Below the pieces are notes generated by a model, which had not been told where the DNA came from, made no database searches, and saw only the letters and a list, made by a program, of their open reading frames with translations. Position numbers and translations under genes: made by a program. 9,694 bases of DNA, from assembly GCA_900554855.1 (NCBI GenBank), contig USIZ01000035.1:1-9694 (forward strand). The letters are read 5' to 3'. Positions 5,632 to 9,694 of the stretch are shown in pieces. Source of the stretch: an uncultured Eubacteriales bacterium (GTDB lineage: Bacteria; Bacillota; Clostridia; Oscillospirales; Oscillospiraceae). Numbering within the stretch: position 1 is the first letter of the stretch; each line of letters opens with the position of its first letter.

Positions 5632-6387
5632 TTACTTGGATGGTTCGGCGGCGGGCAAGGGGCTGCAGGTGTGATGCTCCACACCGGCAAAGTTGGCCCG
5701 GGGCAGATAGTGGGCGGAGCCGCCCTGCTCCATGCTCTCCACCAGTTGCGCGACCATGCGGGCGCAGGGCTGAACGGCCCGCTCCATGCGCTTTTGCAGC
5801 TCCAGCGCAGTGGCACGGTATTTCTCACGGGCGGGGGTGTTGTTGCGCAGGCCGGCCAGCATTCGGGAGGCTTGCAAAAAGCGCTTCAATGCGGCGCGGT
5901 ACTGATCCGGCTGGGCGTATTGATAGCCCATGGCGGCGGCGGCGTAGACCGCACTGTCCGTCGGCAGCTCCAGCGGCGCGCGCTCATGGCCGGCGCCGGA
6001 CTGGCGGAGTGCCCGGTCAAAGGCACCTTCGATTATGGTGTGGCGCAGGGCATTGCCCCGGGAGGATTGGTTGACCAGCGGGTGGCAGGCGGCGTCCAGC
6101 GCATAGTGGCAGTAGTAGCCCGCCGCATAAGCCGCCGCATAGGGCGTGGCCATGGCCGTCTGGGTATGGTAGCGCTCCAGCACCACGGCGGGGGGCTGAC
6201 GATGCAAAATGTGACCCTCGTGACAGGGGCGGTTGGGCCAGAGCGGGTGATAGAAAAACAGTGGGTCGGGGCCGTAGAGTCCGCACTGCCATGCGTCTTT
6301 CTCCGGTTCCAGCCGGTCCTGCACCGGTTTGGGCAGGGCGGCAAATACCTTTGCGCCAAACACCTCATGTGCGTAAAAATCCGGCAT
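5632..6387 (-). CDS. Zinc-dependent phospholipase C family protein
   Basis: A 251-residue protein of the Zn_dep_PLPC type, an all-helical metal-binding fold related to bacterial phospholipase C and S1/P1 nucleases. Candidate metal ligands are spread as in the family: His7 in YAHEVFG near the N-terminus, Asp41 in GLYGPDPLFF, His94 and Asp98 in GYYCHYALDAACHP, His102, and His116 with Glu120 in RHTIIEG. The first methionine after an AAGAGGA ribosome site, at 6385-6387, is used; the open frame reaches 27 codons further, but that part covers the promoter and reads as non-coding. There is no signal peptide, so unlike secreted toxins this protein is probably cytoplasmic. Clostridia carry many such uncharacterised homologues, and enzymatic activity and substrate are unproven. 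It leads a two-gene unit with the zinc-ribbon gene and diverges from asnA. Confidence 0.85.
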   Translation of the reverse strand: MPDFYAHEVFGAKVFAALPKPVQDRLEPEKDAWQCGLYGPDPLFFYHPLWPNRPCHEGHILHRQPPAVVLERYHTQTAMATPYAAAYAAGYYCHYALDAACHPLVNQSSRGNALRHTIIEGAFDRALRQSGAGHERAPLELPTDSAVYAAAAMGYQYAQPDQYRAALKRFLQASRMLAGLRNNTPAREKYRATALELQKRMERAVQPCARMVAQLVESMEQGGSAHYLPRANFAGVEHHTCSPLPAAEPSK

Positions 6388-6439
6388 AAAAAGGTTCCTC
6401 TTTTCAGGGCTGAATGACAGCCCGAGATATTCCAAAAAC

Positions 6440-6468
6440 ATTGTAACAGTGTCGGACACAAAATACAA
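6440..6468 (-). promoter_or_regulatory. Candidate extended -10 promoter for the phospholipase C family gene
   Basis: Read on the minus strand, TGTTACAAT gives a TGn extension and a -10 of TACAAT (6445-6440), five of six to consensus. A weak TTGTAT (6468-6463) lies 17 bases upstream. Transcription would start near 6433, giving a leader of about 45 bases that includes a small hairpin (gggctg/cagccc, 6407-6423) before the ribosome site. Confidence 0.5.
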
Positions 6469-6508
6469 TGGCTATTGCATGGAAATTGTGCCGGAGAGCA
6501 GCTTTCTC

Positions 6509-6537
6509 TTGCCATGAAAATGATTTAATGATAAAAT
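6509..6537 (+). promoter_or_regulatory. Sigma-A type promoter of asnA
   Basis: TTGCCA at 6509-6514 and TAAAAT at 6532-6537, each five of six to consensus and exactly 17 bases apart. The predicted start near 6544 leaves a leader of about 30 bases that ends in AAGGAGG at 6558-6564. A leader this short leaves no room for a T-box or other riboswitch. Confidence 0.75.
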
Positions 6538-6572
6538 GCGTTACAGTGCAATTGAACAAGGAGGAAGCTGAC

Positions 6573-7574
6573 ATGACCGTCATTCCTGAGAATTATCATT
6601 CCGAGCTGGCTCTCTATGACACCCAGCGTGCCATCGAGCGGATCAAGCATATTTTTCTGACCAAGCTGTGCGCAGCACTTCATCTGGTGCGCGTGACCGC
6701 GCCGCTGGTGGTGGATCCGGCCACCGGCATCAACGACAACCTGAACGGCGTGGAGCGGCCCGTCCGCTTCGACGTGCCCGCCGTGGGCAAGGACGCCGAG
6801 GTGGTTCACTCACTGGCCAAGTGGAAGCGTTTGGCTCTGCACACCTATGAGTTTGTGCCGGGCAAGGGGCTGGTCACCGACATGAACGCCATTCGCCGGG
6901 ACGAGGAGCTGGACAACATCCATTCCATCTATGTGGATCAGTGGGACTGGGAGAAGGTTCTGCTGAAGGAAGAGCGCACTCCCGCCTATTTGGAGGACGC
7001 TGTGCGCCGTATCGTCACCGCCATCTGCGGCACGCTGGACGAACTGAAATGGCAGTATCCCGAGCTGACCACCGAGCTTGACCGGGAGGTGGCCTTTGTT
7101 ACCACTCAGGAGCTGGAGGACCGCTACCCGGATCTGACGCCGAAGGAGCGGGAGGATCAATTCGTCTCCGAGCACCACACCGCATTCATCCGCAATATCG
7201 GCGGCGAACTGCGCAGCGGCAAGCCCCACGACGGCCGGGCGCCGGACTATGACGACTGGGATCTGAACGGCGACCTGTTCTTCTGGGACGAGACGCTGGG
7301 TCATGCGCTGGAGGTCAGCAGCATGGGCATCCGCGTCAGCCCTGAATCCCTCGACCGCCAGCTTACCATTGCGGGCTGCAATGACCGCCGGGAGCTGCCC
7401 TTCCATAAGATGCTGCTGAACGGTGAGCTGCCCTACACCATCGGCGGCGGCATTGGCCAGAGTCGCCTGTGTATGCTGCTGCTGGGCAAGGCCCACATCG
7501 GCGAGGTGCAGGCCTCTCTGTGGGACTCCCAGACGATCGAGGCATGCAAGGCCGCAGGGGTCAAGCTGCTCTGA
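6573..7574 (+). CDS. asnA: Aspartate--ammonia ligase (asparagine synthetase A)
   Basis: A 333-residue enzyme making asparagine from aspartate, ammonia and ATP in the cytoplasm, with AMP and pyrophosphate released. The length fits AsnA (about 330). Family signatures run along the protein: RVTAPLVVDPATGINDNLNG (the aspartate and ATP pocket) near 37-56, VHSLAKWKR near 74-82, TDMNAIRRDE near 100-109, HSIYVDQWDWE near 115-125, and the class II synthetase-like C-terminal motif GGGIGQSRLCMLLL with HIGEVQ near 292-313. The start at 6573 is set by AAGGAGG eight bases before it; the open frame extends 35 codons upstream, but that covers the promoter. It is a single-gene unit with its own promoter and terminator. 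AsnA uses free ammonia, so it suits an anaerobe in an ammonia-rich habitat. Confidence 0.97.
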   Translation: MTVIPENYHSELALYDTQRAIERIKHIFLTKLCAALHLVRVTAPLVVDPATGINDNLNGVERPVRFDVPAVGKDAEVVHSLAKWKRLALHTYEFVPGKGLVTDMNAIRRDEELDNIHSIYVDQWDWEKVLLKEERTPAYLEDAVRRIVTAICGTLDELKWQYPELTTELDREVAFVTTQELEDRYPDLTPKEREDQFVSEHHTAFIRNIGGELRSGKPHDGRAPDYDDWDLNGDLFFWDETLGHALEVSSMGIRVSPESLDRQLTIAGCNDRRELPFHKMLLNGELPYTIGGGIGQSRLCMLLLGKAHIGEVQASLWDSQTIEACKAAGVKLL

Positions 7575-7630
7575 TTTCTTCCAATTTAAGCGCCGCTTCA
7601 CAAAGCGCGGCATAAGAGGGAACGGATAAG

Positions 7631-7662
7631 AATCCCGCCGATGAAAATCGGCGGGATTTTTT
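7631..7662 (+). terminator. Rho-independent terminator of asnA
   Basis: Perfect 12-base stem, aatcccgccgat (7631-7642) and atcggcgggatt (7647-7658), closed by a gaaa tetraloop and followed by four more T (six in a row with the stem). A weaker bulged hairpin (about 7592-7611) precedes it. Confidence 0.92.
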
Positions 7663-7714
7663 GCGCCCATCCGCGCCAAACTAACAGAACTATGCGCGGA
7701 ATGGGGGAGTGGCT

Positions 7715-8875
7715 GTGAGGCGAAACAGGACGGCGCTGGTGCGCGGCTATTATTTCTGCTATTTTGCGGCGCAGGGGTGCATGGCGTCCTGCCTGAACGT
7801 CTTTCTGCGCCAGACGCTGCACTTTGATGGGCGGGCGCTGGGGTGGTTCAATGGGGTCACCACGCTGTGCGCCGCCGCAGTGCTGCCGCTGGTGGGGCTC
7901 TGGGCGGATCGCACCGGCCGGCCCGGGCGGCTGCTGACGCTGGCGCTGGGGGCATTGACGGCGGGCGGGACGATGCTGGGGCTTCAATCCGGCTTTTGGG
8001 GCGCACTGGGCTGGGGCATCCTCTGGGAGTGCGCGCGGAGCAGCTGTGTGCCGCTGGCGGATCGGAGCACCGTAGGGCTGTGCGGGGCGCAGAGCTACGG
8101 GAAGCTGCGCTGTTTTGGCTCGCTGGGATTCCTGGCAGGAGGTGCCGGACTGGGGCTCTTGACCCGGCGATGGGGGCTGGAAAGACTGCTGTTTCCAATC
8201 TATCTGTCCCTTGCGGCTGCGGCGCTTCTGCTGTCCTTTGGCCTGCACCGGGAGGAGAATGTGCAGCGTGAGCGTCCAAAGCGGATGTGGAGAACGCTCC
8301 TCCGTGCTCCGGCTGTTCGGCTTGCGCTGCTGCTGGGGGCTCAGGGCGGGGCGGCGGTGAACGCGCTCCAGCCCTATTTGGGCGGCTTCCTTGTGGATCG
8401 GCTTGGGGCATCGGTGTCTGCGCTGGGGTGGAATACCCTGCTCTGCGTGGGGCCGGAACTGCTACTCCTGCCATGGGTCAGCGGGAGACTGCTGCCGAAA
8501 TACGGCGCAGCGCAGGTGAGCCTTGGCCTGACGCTTGCGCTGAGCATACGCTGCATTGGTTATGCGTTGGCCCCAAGTGTAGGGATGTTCCTTGCGGCAT
8601 CTTTGTTCTATGGCTGTACCGTGTGCGCTGCCACGGCGGTAAGTCTGAATGTTCTGCGCGCAGCGGTGCCGGAGGAGTGCTATGCCACCGCCGTTCTCCT
8701 GAGCGCCGCTGTTACCGCCCTGACTCGGGCGGGGTTCGGCTGGCTCTTCGGAATGCTGGAGGCTAGCGCCGGGGGCAGGGCGGGCTTCTGGCTGTTGGGT
8801 GTGCTCAGCCTTGCGGCGGCATGGGTGCTGTGGATCAAACGAGATACCTTTCCAAATGGAAGTGCGGGACACTAA
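7715..8875 (+). CDS. Major facilitator superfamily transporter
   Basis: A 386-residue, highly hydrophobic protein with about 12 predicted membrane helices in two halves. The cytoplasmic loop after helix 2 carries the MFS signature GLWADRTGRPGR (residues about 61-72). A charged central loop near residues 175-192 (HREENVQRERPKR) divides the halves. The N-terminal GYYFCYFAAQG segment and overall layout resemble the LacY/nucleoside-symporter-like MFS_1 group, so a proton-coupled sugar, nucleoside or drug carrier is possible; no substrate can be named. Start: the first in-frame GTG, at 7709, overlaps the Shine-Dalgarno GGGGGAG (7703-7709), so the GTG at 7715, five bases behind that site, is the better choice. 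An inverted repeat (7670-7676/7694-7700) lies just before the ribosome site. The gene follows the asnA terminator, and no strong promoter was found in the 50-base gap. Confidence 0.88.
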   Translation: MRRNRTALVRGYYFCYFAAQGCMASCLNVFLRQTLHFDGRALGWFNGVTTLCAAAVLPLVGLWADRTGRPGRLLTLALGALTAGGTMLGLQSGFWGALGWGILWECARSSCVPLADRSTVGLCGAQSYGKLRCFGSLGFLAGGAGLGLLTRRWGLERLLFPIYLSLAAAALLLSFGLHREENVQRERPKRMWRTLLRAPAVRLALLLGAQGGAAVNALQPYLGGFLVDRLGASVSALGWNTLLCVGPELLLLPWVSGRLLPKYGAAQVSLGLTLALSIRCIGYALAPSVGMFLAASLFYGCTVCAATAVSLNVLRAAVPEECYATAVLLSAAVTALTRAGFGWLFGMLEASAGGRAGFWLLGVLSLAAAWVLWIKRDTFPNGSAGH

Positions 8876-8892
8876 GTGCCCCGCACTTTTTT
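8860..8892 (+). terminator. Terminator overlapping the end of the MFS gene
   Basis: aagtgcggg (8860-8868) pairs with cccgcactt (8880-8888) around an eleven-base loop that contains the TAA stop of the MFS gene, and six T follow (8887-8892). The stop codon of the convergent minus-strand gene (8891-8893) touches the T-run, so the two genes end almost on top of each other and may share the hairpin. Confidence 0.85.
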
Positions 8893-9118
8893 AGAAATCA
8901 CTGTTTCGTCTGATACAGTACATGAGAATGAGCAGGATGACTACCAGAACAGCGGTGCACGCACCGGAGAGCAGGATGTCCGTATACCAGGGCGCAGAGG
9001 TCAGCGCATACAGGCTGGGACGTGCGTGAAAGTCCCAGCAGCGGTAAATGCTTGTGCCGAGAAACACGCCAATCACGCACCACAGAAGGATTTTCAGCAC
9101 GCGGTATAACTGCTTCAT
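8891..9118 (-). CDS. Small two-helix membrane protein, unknown function
   Basis: A 75-residue protein with two predicted membrane helices (about 8-26 and 47-69). They are joined by a roughly 20-residue polar loop ([20 protein letters not shown]), and a short basic tail (IRRNSDF) follows the second helix. Similar small proteins are common beside unrelated genes in Clostridia and have no assigned role. The ATG at 9118 is preferred to an in-frame start 8 codons upstream (9142) because it overlaps the TGA of the exonuclease gene as ATGA and has a GGAG about five bases before it. Coupled translation with the exonuclease is therefore likely. The topology would place both ends on the same side, with the Lys/Arg ends favouring the cytoplasm. 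No function is inferred. Confidence 0.8.
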   Translation of the reverse strand: MKQLYRVLKILLWCVIGVFLGTSIYRCWDFHARPSLYALTSAPWYTDILLSGACTAVLVVILLILMYCIRRNSDF

Positions 9119-9694
9119 GTCAGCTCCAGCTCCACCGGGCAATGGTCACTGCCGAAAATGTCGGCGTGGATCGAGGCGCCCTTGATTTTTGGCGCCAGCC
9201 GGTCGGAGACGATGAAGTAGTCGATGCGCCATCCGGCGTTCTTTTCCCGGGCGTGGAAGCGGTAGCTCCACCAGGAATAGGCACCGGCGAGCTCCGGGTG
9301 GAGCGCACGGAAGGTGTCGGTAAAGCCGCTCTGGAGCAGACGGGTCATGCAGCCGCGCTCCTGATCGGAGAAGCCCGCATTGCCCCGGTTGGTCTTGGGA
9401 TTTTTGAGATCGATCTCTTCGTGAGCCACGTTCAGATCGCCGCAGTAGACAACCGGTTTCTTCTCGTCCAGCGCCTTCAGATGCGCCAGCAGAGCGTCCT
9501 CCCACGCCATGCGGTAGTCGATGCGCTTGAGTTCGTTCTGGGCATTGGGGGTGTAACAGCACACAAAATAGAAGTCCTCGAACTCCAGGGTGATGAGGCG
9601 GCCCTCATGGTCGTGTTCGTCAATCCCAAGTCCATACTGTACGTCAAGCGGCGGCTGCTTCGTAAACACGGCGGTTCCGGAGTAGCCCTTCTTG
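9115..9694 (-). CDS. xth: Exodeoxyribonuclease III (AP endonuclease), C-terminal part
   Basis: The frame is open through the right edge and shows 192 residues of an enzyme of about 250, so only the N-terminal 55-60 residues are missing. Xth cuts DNA at abasic sites and trims 3' ends in base excision repair, in the cytoplasm. Family marks are visible: [12 protein letters not shown] at the edge, [20 protein letters not shown], the catalytic [12 protein letters not shown] (Asp and Asn metal/phosphate ligands), [11 protein letters not shown], the GWRIDYF strand, and the final GSDHCPVEL with the general-base His and its Asp partner. A GTG at 9667-9669 is internal, not a start. All catalytic motifs in the visible part are intact, so it should be active. 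It is followed, with a four-base overlap, by the small membrane protein gene. Confidence 0.95.
   Translation of the reverse strand, partial: KKGYSGTAVFTKQPPLDVQYGLGIDEHDHEGRLITLEFEDFYFVCCYTPNAQNELKRIDYRMAWEDALLAHLKALDEKKPVVYCGDLNVAHEEIDLKNPKTNRGNAGFSDQERGCMTRLLQSGFTDTFRALHPELAGAYSWWSYRFHAREKNAGWRIDYFIVSDRLAPKIKGASIHADIFGSDHCPVELELT

Noticed and set aside
5629..6417. 262-residue plus-strand frame opposite the phospholipase C family gene
   Set aside because: The minus strand carries the metal-ligand pattern, ribosome site and promoter. The plus frame is low-complexity Gly/Ala/Val typical of antisense GC-rich DNA.
6810..7679. 289-residue minus-strand frame opposite asnA
   Set aside because: It runs antisense through AsnA, whose motifs are unmistakable, and passes through the asnA terminator. 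No ribosome site or family was seen.
1..9694. CRISPR array, tRNA, rRNA or riboswitch
   Set aside because: No regularly spaced repeats, no tRNA-like cloverleaf with CCA or TTCNA context, and no long structured 5' leaders were found. The asnA leader is only about 30 bases.

Overview
The window looks like a piece of chromosome from a fairly GC-rich member of the Clostridia, most likely an Oscillospiraceae/Ruminococcaceae-type gut anaerobe. The basis is the protein set (homotetrameric-type glutamate synthase, a rubrerythrin tail, AsnA, Zn-dependent phospholipase C family, a TlpA lipoprotein beside a 4Fe-4S protein), purine-rich Shine-Dalgarno sites before nearly every gene, and many short intrinsic terminators. 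Genus cannot be named from sequence alone.

Positions 1-2100 differ from the rest and are visibly more AT-rich, especially 1100-2100. They hold the last 44 codons of a 4Fe-4S protein, a TlpA/ResA-like thiol-disulfide lipoprotein four bases behind it, three successive hairpins, then two small genes resembling the ORF7 (sigma-70 region 4) and ORF8 (HTH) pair of Tn916/Tn1549-type conjugative elements. The sigma-like gene has lost its N-terminal half. The expected excisionase and integrase are absent. The stretch ends abruptly in the last 21 codons of a rubrerythrin gene, which keeps its own terminator. I read this as the decayed right arm of an integrative conjugative element, with its redox cargo, abutting a rubrerythrin gene.

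Positions 2100-9694 look like ordinary GC-rich chromosome. On the minus strand is a glutamate synthase small-subunit-type oxidoreductase (gltA). It is broken by an internal deletion with frameshift, and its best start lies upstream across a G7 run in the wrong frame. Then come alr (+); a minus-strand pair encoding a Zn-dependent phospholipase C family protein and a zinc-ribbon protein; asnA (+); an MFS transporter (+); and a minus-strand pair, exodeoxyribonuclease III (entering from the right edge) and a two-helix membrane protein joined by an ATGA overlap. Terminators separate most units, and alr and the zinc-ribbon gene share a bidirectional one.

The right part is housekeeping: cell-wall D-alanine (Alr), asparagine synthesis (AsnA), DNA repair (Xth) and transport. 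Nothing here is clearly a new system. The most informative observations are the element scar ending in rubrerythrin and the damaged gltA. No tRNA, rRNA, CRISPR array or intact transposase/integrase was seen.
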